A stretch of DNA of 54,183 bases, from NCBI RefSeq assembly GCF_001904745.1, contig NZ_MRCD01000064.1, forward strand, positions 1 through 54,183, written 5' to 3'. A program made the position numbers and the translations under genes. The DNA is from Calothrix sp. HK-06. Its GTDB lineage: Bacteria; Cyanobacteriota; Cyanobacteriia; Cyanobacteriales; Nostocaceae. Positions 7,689 to 16,882 of the stretch are shown here, one piece after another (the first letter of the stretch is position 1; the number at the start of each line of letters is the position of its first letter). The notes beneath the pieces were generated by a model. It saw only the letters and a program-made list of their open reading frames with translations, did not search any database and was not told the origin of the DNA.

Positions 7689-10391
7689 ATGGAAATATTA
7701 CCACTTATTGATTTAGCATATACTTATGTTGACTTAGAGGTTGGTGCCCAAGAAGATGAATATTATTTAAGATTCGCATCTGACTATGATATAGCAGACA
7801 AGTTGGCTATTGAGAATTTAGTCCAAGCTTTTGAAAAACTTACTTGTCCCGAAAGTTTTAGTTTAAGAGTTTGCGGACATAATTTTCGCCGGGAGCATTA
7901 TCCACGTTTAGTTGACGTTGCACCTCAATTATCTAATTGTCAAATTATTGATACTTTAGAACTATCTGTTTTGGCATTTCCTCTCGAACCTACATTTAAA
8001 TTAAATAATTTCAGTAAATCAGGTCAATATTATTGTAGTAGTCCATTGGAAAATGCACGTGCGACTAAATTAATGCTATACGAACAAATCCAGACGCTTT
8101 CAATGCAACCCGAATTTTGCCAAGAATTGATAACTTGGTTACTTGGTTGTGGGGTCGATTCTAGCAGTATTGCATATCGGCAACTATTTTGTGATATGCT
8201 AGATTGGAATATGGCGCCGATAGGAATTGAAAAACTGCCAGGAGAGATGCTAGCAGGAATAAATGAATCATATTTACAAAAATTATTATTAAATGCCCAG
8301 TTTTATGACTTTGACACGCGACTATGTGTAGCTGCATTATTAATGTGGAATTATGAGAATAATGTAACTCAATCAAAAATAGCTTATTCTAATTGGCTTT
8401 CAAACTTGCCACCCTTTGAAGTAGTGCTAAATAACCTGTTCGGACAAAGTTTTAATGATATTCCAATTCAATTTAATTTAAAACAAGAATATTCTTGCAT
8501 TTCTGACTTGGAGACTTTTTGCTATAGTTTGCCAGACTATATCTTTCAACCCGATAACGATATAGAAGATTATCAAAATATAATAGAGCCACTTGACGAT
8601 TATCAAAAACAAATTGTTTTATCTGATGACCAAACATTAGCTGTTATTGGTAATCCGGGTTCAGGTAAAACAATGACTCTTGTTCACCGCATTGCGTATT
8701 TAGTGAAAATAAAGCTTATTGACCCGCAAAGTATATTAGTGTTAGTCCCTAACCGCAACTCTATTACAGAAATGCGAGTCAAATTACAAAAACTAATTGG
8801 TGACTTTGCCACGCAAGTTCGTATTTTTACCTTCCAAAAATTATCTCTAGCTCTTTTAGGTCGAACATTAAACGAAAATTATAAAGCTCAATTCGGTTTT
8901 GATAAATTAATAATCGAAGCTTGTTTGCTTTTTGAAGAGAATGCTAAATGTAACTCTTTACAACACAGGATTGAATTGGTTGGTACTCTTGAATATTTAT
9001 TTATTGATGAATATCAAGATATCAATGATAGCGAGTATAATTTGATTAAATTAATTTCTGGTTTAAATTATACTCGCGAATTATTGCAAACAAATATTTT
9101 TGTTATTGGAGATAATGACCGCAGTGGTATATATCAGAAATTTGAGCAAGATTATCAAGCCAAACGATTACTAATTTATGAAAATTATCGTTCGAGTGAA
9201 TCAATTATTTCTGCTGCTAATAAATTAATTAGTCATAATCAAGGACAAGAAAGTTTTACTGTTAATGAACAAGTACGGTTAGACACAATGCGCCAGTCTT
9301 ATAAAGGTTTTCCAATAGAGGCTTACATATTTGATAGTACAAAAAGCCAAGCAATATGGATACAGCAACGTATTTGTTCTCGTATTGAACAAGGCGCCAG
9401 TTTAAAAGACATAGCTGTTTTCGCTTCGTCTTGGAATAACTTAGACGTAATTCAATTACTTTTAGAAAAAGCAGGTATTCCAACTTGTAATTTGAGGCAA
9501 GATAATATAGAGCTTGTAAAAAATTACGTAACTTGCAAGCTAATCGATGAATTACAACTTAAACGGAATCAACTTTTTCTACCAGATAAATCAGTTTTAG
9601 AATGGTTTGAAACTTGTTTCCATATGTGGGGGCGCCAATTAAATGAACCCACAGTACAAATTTTGCTTAGAATTGCCCATGATATTGATATCGAGCGCGG
9701 ATATGGTATTACTGATTTTGCACGACCTATCAATACCGTTGAGGTTTTAGATGCACTGTTTGAATACAATGCGAACTTTGAAGCAGTTAGAGATGAAAAT
9801 GCACTTTTAGTTACAACTTGTCACGGTGCCAAAAGGTTTGAATATGAAAAAGTTATATTATTAGCCAACGACTTTAGCACTGATGTTAATAAAATTGAAG
9901 CAGAACGAAGATTGTTTTATCTCGCAATGACCCGTGCTAAATCTGAACTTGTAATGTGTGCGACTGAACAATCACAGTTTATTAATGAAACAGGTGCCGA
10001 ATTAGAGCATTTGAATGTCAAAATCGACTTTTTACCAGAACTAATGTTCTGCTTGGACTTAACTCCTAATGATATTTTTCTAGGACATTACAGCACCAAA
10101 AAAAATCAGGAAGTAATTATAAATTTAACAGAAGGCGCCGAACTGTCAGTAAAAGTAAACTCATATTTTAACGGTTGGGATATTTTTACAGTAGATGAGC
10201 AAAAAGTCGGCGCCTTATCCCAGCAAGGAAATAGTAATTTAGCATTTGTTGGGTGCATTCCAGGAGAATTTGAATTCCGTTCAGGTGAGGTAAAAGTTAA
10301 AAACATATACCGTCATTTACAAATAGATGATGCATCAGGTATTGTAGAAGATTGGTTTATCGTTATTCCACAACTCCGAGTCTGTAGATAA
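7689..10391 (+). CDS. UvrD/PcrA-like SF1 helicase with degenerate DEDD exonuclease-like N-terminus
   Basis: The protein has 900 residues. Superfamily I helicase motifs are complete and in order: Walker A GNPGSGKT (about 321), Walker B FIDEYQD (about 440), IGDNDRSGIYQKF, ENYRSSESI (about 497), VTTCHGAKRFEYEKV (about 710) and RRLFYLAMTRAK (about 740). DNA unwinding or translocation is therefore expected. Residues 1-130 resemble the DEDD exonuclease-like domain fused to some RecQ-type proteins: YVDLEVG carries Asp15 and Glu17 of motif I, and GHNFRREHYPRL and IDTLELSVLAFP match the following blocks. The later catalytic aspartates appear replaced by His70 and Asn122, so this domain is probably inactive or DNA-binding. 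It looks monocistronic. A defence or repair role is inferred only. Confidence 0.87.
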   Translation: MEILPLIDLAYTYVDLEVGAQEDEYYLRFASDYDIADKLAIENLVQAFEKLTCPESFSLRVCGHNFRREHYPRLVDVAPQLSNCQIIDTLELSVLAFPLEPTFKLNNFSKSGQYYCSSPLENARATKLMLYEQIQTLSMQPEFCQELITWLLGCGVDSSSIAYRQLFCDMLDWNMAPIGIEKLPGEMLAGINESYLQKLLLNAQFYDFDTRLCVAALLMWNYENNVTQSKIAYSNWLSNLPPFEVVLNNLFGQSFNDIPIQFNLKQEYSCISDLETFCYSLPDYIFQPDNDIEDYQNIIEPLDDYQKQIVLSDDQTLAVIGNPGSGKTMTLVHRIAYLVKIKLIDPQSILVLVPNRNSITEMRVKLQKLIGDFATQVRIFTFQKLSLALLGRTLNENYKAQFGFDKLIIEACLLFEENAKCNSLQHRIELVGTLEYLFIDEYQDINDSEYNLIKLISGLNYTRELLQTNIFVIGDNDRSGIYQKFEQDYQAKRLLIYENYRSSESIISAANKLISHNQGQESFTVNEQVRLDTMRQSYKGFPIEAYIFDSTKSQAIWIQQRICSRIEQGASLKDIAVFASSWNNLDVIQLLLEKAGIPTCNLRQDNIELVKNYVTCKLIDELQLKRNQLFLPDKSVLEWFETCFHMWGRQLNEPTVQILLRIAHDIDIERGYGITDFARPINTVEVLDALFEYNANFEAVRDENALLVTTCHGAKRFEYEKVILLANDFSTDVNKIEAERRLFYLAMTRAKSELVMCATEQSQFINETGAELEHLNVKIDFLPELMFCLDLTPNDIFLGHYSTKKNQEVIINLTEGAELSVKVNSYFNGWDIFTVDEQKVGALSQQGNSNLAFVGCIPGEFEFRSGEVKVKNIYRHLQIDDASGIVEDWFIVIPQLRVCR

Positions 10392-10470
10392 TTGTTGCTG
10401 TTAATTTACACAGGCGATTATCTGATAAGCTGAAAGCACTTGTTTGCGATAAAGCAAGTTTTTAAATCTA

Positions 10471-11574
10471 ATGAAGTGGAAACAAGAGTTAATAGAAAGT
10501 ATTAAAATGTCTCAGCAGGCAGAGAGTGTATTACCTTTGTCTACTGTGGAGCGTGCAAGGATATCTCAAGCAAAGCAGCAGTTTCCCATGATGGTTCCTA
10601 TTGGTTATGCTGATTTGGTTGACTGGGAAAACCCTGATGACCCTTTGCGTCGATTGTTACTTCCTTCGGAATGGGAGCTTGATGATGCTGGTAGTTTTGA
10701 TACTAGTGGAGAAGAGTTTTCAACTGTTGTTCAAGGTTTGCAGCATAAATATCACCAAACAGCAGTATTAATTGTAACTCAGGCTTGTGCTGGACACTGC
10801 CGTTATTGCTTTCGTCGGCGCCTAATGAGTCGTGATATTTTGGTAAAAGAGACCATAGAAGATTTACAAGAAGCGATTACTTATATTTCGGTTCACCCAG
10901 AAATTGATAATGTGTTACTTTCTGGGGGAGACCCAATGATTTGCCATACCAATCGTTTGAAAAATATTTTGAAGTCTCTAGCTGCAATCCCTCATATTTG
11001 GCAAGTTCGTATTAGTAGTAAATTACCTGCATTTTTGCCCAGTCGATTTACTAGCGACCCAGAATTATTAGAGGTATTACAGTATTATCAAGCGAGATTT
11101 CAAATTGTAATTCAGTGTCATTACGACCACCCACGGGAGCTTACAGCAGGGTCAATAGAAGCTCTAGAAGTATTACAGAAAGCTGGTTGCTCGCTGACTT
11201 CTCAAATTGCTTTGATGAAAGGTGTTAATAATTCTGTAGAGACGTTAACAAAACTTTTTAAACGTTTGCATCGCTATGGTGTAATACCCCAGTATTTATT
11301 TCATCCCCGTCCTGTTAAGCGCGCTACTCATTTTCAATTTCCGATAGTTGAAGGAATTGAGTTAGTAGAAGCTGTGAGAAAAAATTGTAATGGTTCTGTA
11401 AAACGCTTTCGCTATATTTTAACTCATGCTGACGGCAAATTAGAATTAGTAGGTATCATACCTGGAGCATCTACGCAGTTGGTAACAAAATGGCAGCAAG
11501 TTAGAATAGGTGTGGACAAACCTGAGTTAATGCTTGTTAATATCGATAAAGATACTTGCTGGCTTGATAATTAA
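10471..11574 (+). CDS. KamA-family radical SAM protein (lysine 2,3-aminomutase/EpmB-like)
   Basis: The protein has 367 residues. The radical-SAM cluster motif is CAGHCRYC near residue 109, in the context characteristic of the KamA/EpmB family (GLQHKYHQTAVLIVT before it, FRRRLMSRD after). LLSGGDPM and the later HPRPVKRATHF segment also fit. Known members convert L-lysine, glutamate or arginine to beta-amino acids using PLP, or make beta-lysine for EF-P modification. The glycine-rich PLP-lysine loop of classic lysine aminomutases is replaced here by THADGKLEL, which still offers a lysine. The substrate therefore cannot be named. It is followed by an ATP-grasp ligase gene 16 bp later, suggesting that a beta-amino acid may be ligated to something. 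Confidence 0.85.
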   Translation: MKWKQELIESIKMSQQAESVLPLSTVERARISQAKQQFPMMVPIGYADLVDWENPDDPLRRLLLPSEWELDDAGSFDTSGEEFSTVVQGLQHKYHQTAVLIVTQACAGHCRYCFRRRLMSRDILVKETIEDLQEAITYISVHPEIDNVLLSGGDPMICHTNRLKNILKSLAAIPHIWQVRISSKLPAFLPSRFTSDPELLEVLQYYQARFQIVIQCHYDHPRELTAGSIEALEVLQKAGCSLTSQIALMKGVNNSVETLTKLFKRLHRYGVIPQYLFHPRPVKRATHFQFPIVEGIELVEAVRKNCNGSVKRFRYILTHADGKLELVGIIPGASTQLVTKWQQVRIGVDKPELMLVNIDKDTCWLDN

Positions 11575-11590
11575 ATTTAAGTTAATTATT

Positions 11591-12598
11591 GTGAATCAAA
11601 ATCGTAAACATCCCATTAAAATTGGATTATTATTTGAAAGCAAAGCTGACATTATGTCGCTGCCGAATGCTAATGAAGCAACTCATTATCATTGGCGAGA
11701 ATTAGAAGAAGTGGAAGCAGTGGCAGAAAGTTTAACTGCTTTAGGTCATCAAGTTGATAAAATTGGTACTTTAGATGCTTTACTCAAACTCAATCGAAAT
11801 GTAGAAGAGTTACCTGATTTTGTCTGGAATCTTTCTGTAGGAGTTGTTTCGCGCAATCGCACTGCTTTGGCGCCTGCTATATTAGAACAATTAAATATTC
11901 CTTATACTGGTGGTGATGCAACGGTGAAAAGTTTAACTCTTAACAAAGATTTTCTTAAACCTTTGTTACACTGGAATGGAATTATTACACCTAGTTGGTA
12001 TCGCTATGACTCACCAGAAGATATTAAATCTTTACCGAGTTGGTCATTTTCGATTTTAAAGCCTAGTTGTGAAGGTTATTCTTTAGGTTTACAATGCTTT
12101 GATACTCAACAGGGGTTAACAAAGCTTCAACAAATTGTTGGTGAAATGAGAGAATTATTTTCGGCGCCGATATTATGTGAAGAATTTATAGTTGGTCGAG
12201 AAATTACCGTAGGTGTTGTTGGTAATAGGTTGCCTTTACTTTTGGGAGGAGTAGAAACAGTAAATGCTGAAGGTGAATCATTACAATCAGAAATTTTAGA
12301 TTTGACAGCTAAACGTCAGGGTAAATATAAAAAAGTTGGTGTCGATTTATCTTCACCTGATTTAGAAAACTTAAATCAAATCGTTTTGCAATTAATGCAG
12401 CTTTTAAGACCATTAGATTATGCTACTTTTGATTTTCGCATCTCGACTTCGGGACTACCTTATTTATTAGATATCAATGCTGACGCAACTTTACACCCTC
12501 AACGTTCTTTAGCTCAGGTTGCTTATGCAAATGGCTCATCATATCAAGAATTGATAGAGATGATTTTTAATGTTTCTTGGGAAAGGTGGCAAAAATGA
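11591..12598 (+). CDS. ATP-grasp ligase, D-alanine--D-alanine ligase-like
   Basis: About 335 residues from a GTG at 11591. A longer frame reaches back to 11534, but that extension overlaps the upstream gene's end and reads as non-conserved hydrophobic sequence. Visible blocks are IGLLFESKAD at the N-terminus, IPYTGGDATVKSLTLNKDF, ILKPSCEGYSLG, CEEFIVGREITVGVVG and the magnesium-site region LLDINADATLHPQRS. This order is that of Ddl-type ATP-grasp enzymes, which join two amino or hydroxy acids through an acyl phosphate. The usual Ddl NTLPG-type motif is replaced by INADATLHP, so the substrate is probably not plain D-alanine. It lies between the aminomutase-like gene and murJ, and its TGA overlaps the murJ ATG. 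Confidence 0.82.
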   Translation: MNQNRKHPIKIGLLFESKADIMSLPNANEATHYHWRELEEVEAVAESLTALGHQVDKIGTLDALLKLNRNVEELPDFVWNLSVGVVSRNRTALAPAILEQLNIPYTGGDATVKSLTLNKDFLKPLLHWNGIITPSWYRYDSPEDIKSLPSWSFSILKPSCEGYSLGLQCFDTQQGLTKLQQIVGEMRELFSAPILCEEFIVGREITVGVVGNRLPLLLGGVETVNAEGESLQSEILDLTAKRQGKYKKVGVDLSSPDLENLNQIVLQLMQLLRPLDYATFDFRISTSGLPYLLDINADATLHPQRSLAQVAYANGSSYQELIEMIFNVSWERWQK

Positions 12599-14169
12599 AG
12601 CGGTCACTTTTTAGCATTGCTGGTATTGTTGCAATTGCCACCACGATTAGCAAATTTTTTGGTTTGTTGAGGGCAACGATTATTGCAGCTGTATTTGGTG
12701 TGGGGGTTGTTGCGGATGCTTATAACTACGCTTATATAATCCCTGGATTTTTATTAGTGATTCTTGGTGGAATTAATGGCCCTTTACATAGTGCTTTAGT
12801 TAGTGTTTTGGCAAAACGCGCGCGCGATGATGTAGCTCCTTTAGTGGAAACAATTACCACCATTATTGGTACTATATTAATAGTCGTTACGGTTGGTTTG
12901 ATGTTGGGTGCTGGGTTAGTGATTGATATCATAGCACCTGGTTTACAGCCTCAAATCAGAGAAATTACCATTCTTCAATTACAAATTATGGCGCCTATTG
13001 CCTTACTATCAGGGTTAATTGGGATTGGTTTTGGAACTCTAAATGTAGCGCAACATTATTGGCTTCCTTCTGTGAGTCCAATGTTTTCTAGTTTGGCTGT
13101 AATATTAGGGTTAGGGTGGTTTGCCCTGCAACTGGGAAACAAAATTAACTCTCCCGAATATTGGCATCTTGGAGCTTGGATATTAGCGCTCGGAACTTTA
13201 GCTGGTGCAATGTGGCAATGGTTAATGCAGTTAATTGTTCAATGGCGCCAAGGAATGGGAACACTACATATAAGCTTCAACTGGAATTTACCGGGTGTCA
13301 AAGAAGCACTTGCGCTGATGCTTCCTGCAACTATTTCCACAGGCATGACTCAAATTAATATATATATAGATTTATTTTTTGCTTCCTATATTCCCCATGC
13401 CGCTGCTGGCTTAAACTACGGAGGATTAATTGCTCAAACTCCCAAAGGTATTATTACCAGCGCAATCTTAATTCCTTACATGAGTCTATTTTCCCAGTTA
13501 TCAGCAACAGAAAAATGGGCGGACTTGAAACAAAAAATTCGCCAGAGCCTAATTCTTACAGCCTTGACAATGTTGCCCTTGGGTGCATTACTGGCAGCTT
13601 TAGCTCTGCCAATTACAAAGATAGTTTACGAACGTCAAGCATTTGATGAAGAAGCATCTCAACTAGTGGCATCGATATTAGTCGCATATGGTTTAGGAGC
13701 ATTTACCAGTGTAGGGGTTGGTGTATTGGTTCGTGTGTTTTATGCTTTGGAAGATGGAAAAACACCATTGAAAATTTCGTTGGTGAATATCTTATTGAAT
13801 ATAATTTTAGATTACTTTTTGGTAAATAGATTTGGGGCGCCTGGGTTAGTTTTAGCATCAATGGGAGTAAACGTAACCGCCATGCTAATGATGTTATGGT
13901 GTTTACACCGTCGTTTAAATGGCTTGGCTTTGAGAGAATGGGGTTTGTTAATTTTAAAATTAATTGGAGCTTCTGGACTTGCAGGATTTATAACTTGGGG
14001 ATTTGTTAAGGTTTGGGAAGGGTTTTTAAGTAGTCAGGGTCTGGGATGGCAACTTTTAGAGGTTAGTATCGCTAGTTGTATGGTGTTAGGAATTTTTGCA
14101 GTGTTGGCAAGTTTGTTACGATTACCAGAAGTAGATTTATTGGTAAGACGCTTGAAGCGGAAAAGTTAG
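12595..14169 (+). CDS. murJ: MurJ/MviN lipid II flippase family protein
   Basis: About 524 residues, starting at the ATG that overlaps the preceding TGA (ATGA) with GGAAAGGTGG as ribosome site. A longer TTG frame begins at 12577 but is less likely. It is a polytopic membrane protein with about 14 segments. The N-terminus (SISKFFGLLR-type motif, ATTISKFFGLLRATIIAAVF; then DAYNYAYIIPG) is diagnostic of the MurJ family, which flips lipid II across the inner membrane in peptidoglycan synthesis. Translational coupling to a Ddl-like ligase supports a cell-wall theme. It converges with the ldh-like gene, and the two overlap by four bases at their stops. Confidence 0.93.
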   Translation: MKRSLFSIAGIVAIATTISKFFGLLRATIIAAVFGVGVVADAYNYAYIIPGFLLVILGGINGPLHSALVSVLAKRARDDVAPLVETITTIIGTILIVVTVGLMLGAGLVIDIIAPGLQPQIREITILQLQIMAPIALLSGLIGIGFGTLNVAQHYWLPSVSPMFSSLAVILGLGWFALQLGNKINSPEYWHLGAWILALGTLAGAMWQWLMQLIVQWRQGMGTLHISFNWNLPGVKEALALMLPATISTGMTQINIYIDLFFASYIPHAAAGLNYGGLIAQTPKGIITSAILIPYMSLFSQLSATEKWADLKQKIRQSLILTALTMLPLGALLAALALPITKIVYERQAFDEEASQLVASILVAYGLGAFTSVGVGVLVRVFYALEDGKTPLKISLVNILLNIILDYFLVNRFGAPGLVLASMGVNVTAMLMMLWCLHRRLNGLALREWGLLILKLIGASGLAGFITWGFVKVWEGFLSSQGLGWQLLEVSIASCMVLGIFAVLASLLRLPEVDLLVRRLKRKS

Positions 14170-15194
14170 CTCAATTCTTCACCTAACACATTCTTTAATT
14201 CATCAACTAAACTTCGAGGAACGGGAACACCTGCTACTAAACGATGTTCCCGTGTAATTGCCTCTAATTCTCCTGGATAATAAATAGGTTGTTTCTCATC
14301 TAAAAGTGGTGTTTCCTTTAAAGATGCAATTGCCTTTTCAACCTGTTGCATAAATTCCTCTCGTTCCGTCCAAGCTTCAATATCTAACACCCAGAAAAAA
14401 TGCCCAGTTCCATTTGCCGCATCGTGAATTGCCTTTTGTTTGAACATCGAAGCAGCAGTACCAAGTAGAGGCCCACATAATAAATCTGTAATAAATGCTA
14501 AACCCGCACCTTTGTAAGAAGCAGGCAAATTTACCGCTACCTCTTTGGGGTTTTGAGTTGATTGTCCTGTCGCTGTAATTCCCCAACCTTCTGGTATCGG
14601 TAATCCTTGATATTTAAAGTGGTTTATTTTACCACCACTTACCGTTCCTGCTGCCATATCCAACACTATCGGATGAGACGTAAGTGTAGGAATTCCCACA
14701 GAAATGGGATTATTCCCAATTTTAGCTACTCGTCCTCCATAAGGCGCCAAGTCTACAGCATTAGTATCACTAGTTGCAAAACCTACCATTCCCGCAGTTG
14801 CTGCCATCCGGGTATAATAACCTGCCATGCCAAAATGATTGCTATTATTTACTCCAACCACTGCCATACCTAACTGAGTCGCTTGGGTAATAGCAGTTTC
14901 CATCGCCACTTTACCAGCATAGTGACCAGGGGCACCATCTCCATCAATCCGAATCATTGCCGGACGCTTGGAATTTATTTGTATTTGTGGTTTAGGATTA
15001 ATTCGTCCATTTTCAAGACTTTTTACATAACCAAAAATTTGCTGCAAACCATGCGAGTCCATACCACAAAGATTTGCCTCGATCAAATGAGTTGTCAAAG
15101 CACTCAAAACTTCTGGCAATAACTCATAGGGTGACAATACCCGTTCGAGAAAATTATGGAGAGATAAAGCTGAAACCGTAATATATTCAGACAT
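14166..15194 (-). CDS. Ldh family (type 2 malate/L-lactate dehydrogenase) oxidoreductase
   Basis: About 342 residues from the ATG at 15192-15194. A longer frame to 15263 merely overlaps the upstream gene. Family landmarks are the MDSHGLQQIFGYV region, VAMETAITQATQLGMAVVG, VNNSNHFGMAGYYTRMA with its catalytic histidine, and the NNPISVGIP and VLDMAAGTVSGGKI blocks. Members of this NAD(P)H-dependent group reduce 2-keto acids or cyclic imino acids (malate, lactate, ureidoglycolate, delta-1-piperideine-2-carboxylate), so the substrate is undefined. Its ATG lies inside the end of the vanW-like gene (8-base overlap), indicating translational coupling. Confidence 0.88.
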   Translation of the reverse strand: MSEYITVSALSLHNFLERVLSPYELLPEVLSALTTHLIEANLCGMDSHGLQQIFGYVKSLENGRINPKPQIQINSKRPAMIRIDGDGAPGHYAGKVAMETAITQATQLGMAVVGVNNSNHFGMAGYYTRMAATAGMVGFATSDTNAVDLAPYGGRVAKIGNNPISVGIPTLTSHPIVLDMAAGTVSGGKINHFKYQGLPIPEGWGITATGQSTQNPKEVAVNLPASYKGAGLAFITDLLCGPLLGTAASMFKQKAIHDAANGTGHFFWVLDIEAWTEREEFMQQVEKAIASLKETPLLDEKQPIYYPGELEAITREHRLVAGVPVPRSLVDELKNVLGEELS

Positions 15195-15969
15195 GAGGAT
15201 GGTAAATATCAATCGTGCGGTAATTAACTTGCCATTCGCTGGTAGGAGAAGTATTTGTAGCAACCCGGACAGTTTCTACTCGCCAACCAGGCTTTCCATT
15301 ATCGCAAGAAGGCGCCAATTTTTCTGAAACAGTAGAAGAAATATTTACACTGAAAGGTTTTGGAGCGGTTCCCCAAACGCTAGCAACAACTCTTAATTCT
15401 TCAGGCAATACCTCTAAACGTAGCTGTAGCGAAGTTTGAGTATAGTTACGGGCAATTAAGTTTTTATACCCATAAGCCACCGTAGCATCTTGCCCTAAAG
15501 TAAAAAAACGTCCTTCTCCATGAGCATCGATTGAATGGTTAGAACGTTCTAAAATTTCCAAATTAGCCCATAGCATAGCTTGGAAAACATTAGTAGAAAT
15601 TTGACATAATCCACCACCAACATCATACTTTAATTCATTTCCAACTAAAGTCGGCCCTTCTTTATAACCATTAGCAAGAATTGGACGGGGAATACAGTGC
15701 CAAAAATCAAAAATTTGTCCCGGTGCCAACATTAAGCCGTGAATGTGTTTTGCGGCTAATTTCATATTCCAAATTCTATTTTCATTTATTTCTGGCAATC
15801 CAGAACGTTTTTTAATATCAGTGCTAATTTCGCTCCATTGATAAAAATAATCAGCAAAATTATCTAAGTCCCTGAAATTTGAATAATTTGCTGCATAACC
15901 ACGCCAAATAGAATTTGTATCTTTCAGCCTTTGACGAATTAATGCCTTTAAATTTTTACTAAATTTCAT
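15187..15969 (-). CDS. VanW family protein
   Basis: About 260 residues from ATG at 15967-15969; a TTG one codon earlier also exists. The VanW core is clear: APGQIFDFWHCIPRP, NGYKEGPTLVGNELKYDVGG then GLCQISTNVFQAMLWA, and SIDAHGEGRFFTLGQDATVAY. VanW was named from an accessory gene of a vancomycin-resistance cluster. Its biochemical role remains unknown, and no signal peptide is evident here. It is the first gene of a two-gene unit with the overlapping ldh-like gene, and the unit faces a plus-strand run that contains a Ddl-like ligase and murJ. Confidence 0.9.
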   Translation of the reverse strand: MKFSKNLKALIRQRLKDTNSIWRGYAANYSNFRDLDNFADYFYQWSEISTDIKKRSGLPEINENRIWNMKLAAKHIHGLMLAPGQIFDFWHCIPRPILANGYKEGPTLVGNELKYDVGGGLCQISTNVFQAMLWANLEILERSNHSIDAHGEGRFFTLGQDATVAYGYKNLIARNYTQTSLQLRLEVLPEELRVVASVWGTAPKPFSVNISSTVSEKLAPSCDNGKPGWRVETVRVATNTSPTSEWQVNYRTIDIYHPHV

Positions 15970-16371
15970 CAAAGTAATTATAAGTAGGTGAGTGGAAATA
16001 AACCAAACTATGTAACAGAATGTAAATTTAAGTAAAAAGCTTATTTGGTTTTGACTTTGAGCTTATTTACAAAACTAAACATAGTTGTGTCTTTAAAGCA
16101 AACTTACTTAAATTAAATAAGTGAATTTTCAGCAGCTAAATACAACTGTTTATATAATAATCACTTTCTAGACACGAATTGTAGCATTTTTTATTGATAC
16201 ATATAGGTGAATTTATGTAAATATTATGATAACTCTATAAATGTAAAGAAAAATGCTAAAATAATTAATTAGTACTGTTTAAGTATAAACAATTCTGAGC
16301 GGCTATAGCAATTTGATTCGAGGTCATTGCGCTTCTGTTGCCAAAATGAGAACAAAAGCGCACATTCTTAA
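15970..16371. other. Intergenic gap, no gene seen
   Basis: About 400 bp of very AT-rich sequence between two minus-strand genes. It should contain the promoter of the vanW-ldh unit. I saw no conserved open frame and no strong hairpin. Confidence 0.4.
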
Positions 16372-16683
16372 TTACCGCACAACTAATCTAGCTGAGTCAC
16401 GTCTTGCATTCCAAACACAAGTAACAACATCACGTCTATCCCCTCTGCCTACTCTGTTTCTTCTGTTATTATTATTCCGAACATTGTAGACATAAGTATA
16501 ATTAACAACCCGTCCATTTCTGTTATAAACAGGTTCACCACCTCGTCTGCGAACTACAGAATAACCATTGTCTCTGACTAGAGAATCACAAGCAATCTCA
16601 CCATTTGCTGCCATTGCAGGAAGTTGAGGTAACATACCGAAACTTAGGGCAGCAGCAGCAAATAAAATTTTTGCGCTTTTCAT
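16372..16683 (-). CDS. Small secreted basic protein, unknown function
   Basis: The protein has 103 residues. A signal peptide (hydrophobic core about residues 5-20) ends near LPAMAANGE. The mature part is strongly basic, rich in Arg and Asn (VRNNNNRRNRVGRGDRRD), with two cysteines (IACDSLVRDNG and VTCVWNARRD) that could form a disulfide after export. I do not recognise the family. The next minus-strand gene upstream is another small secreted protein with CRVP and KVCG cysteines, so the two may be functionally related. The basic mature chain could bind polyanions; that is an inference. Confidence 0.65.
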   Translation of the reverse strand: MKSAKILFAAAALSFGMLPQLPAMAANGEIACDSLVRDNGYSVVRRRGGEPVYNRNGRVVNYTYVYNVRNNNNRRNRVGRGDRRDVVTCVWNARRDSARLVVR

Positions 16684-16845
16684 TGCTTTACAAACCTACA
16701 TTCATTAAAATTTGCTATGTAGGCTTATTTTAGAAACTAGGTTTACACTATACATGAATCGAAAGTCAGATTTAATAAGCATGACTATAATCATGCTACT
16801 TTGATGCTGATACGTGACTAAAGTCATGTATCACAACGAAAATTA

Positions 16846-16873
16846 GTAGAGACTGAACATGTTTAGTCTCTAC
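16846..16873. repeat. GTAGAGAC-family hairpin
   Basis: A near-perfect 28-base palindrome, GTAGAGACTGAACA and its complement with one mismatch pair. It lies ten bases beyond the stop of the minus-strand gene 16883-17374 and may act as its 3' hairpin. Related hairpins are at 18405, 21236, 26506, 41748, 48719 and 51222. Confidence 0.65.
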
Positions 16874-16882
16874 ATGCGTTAA

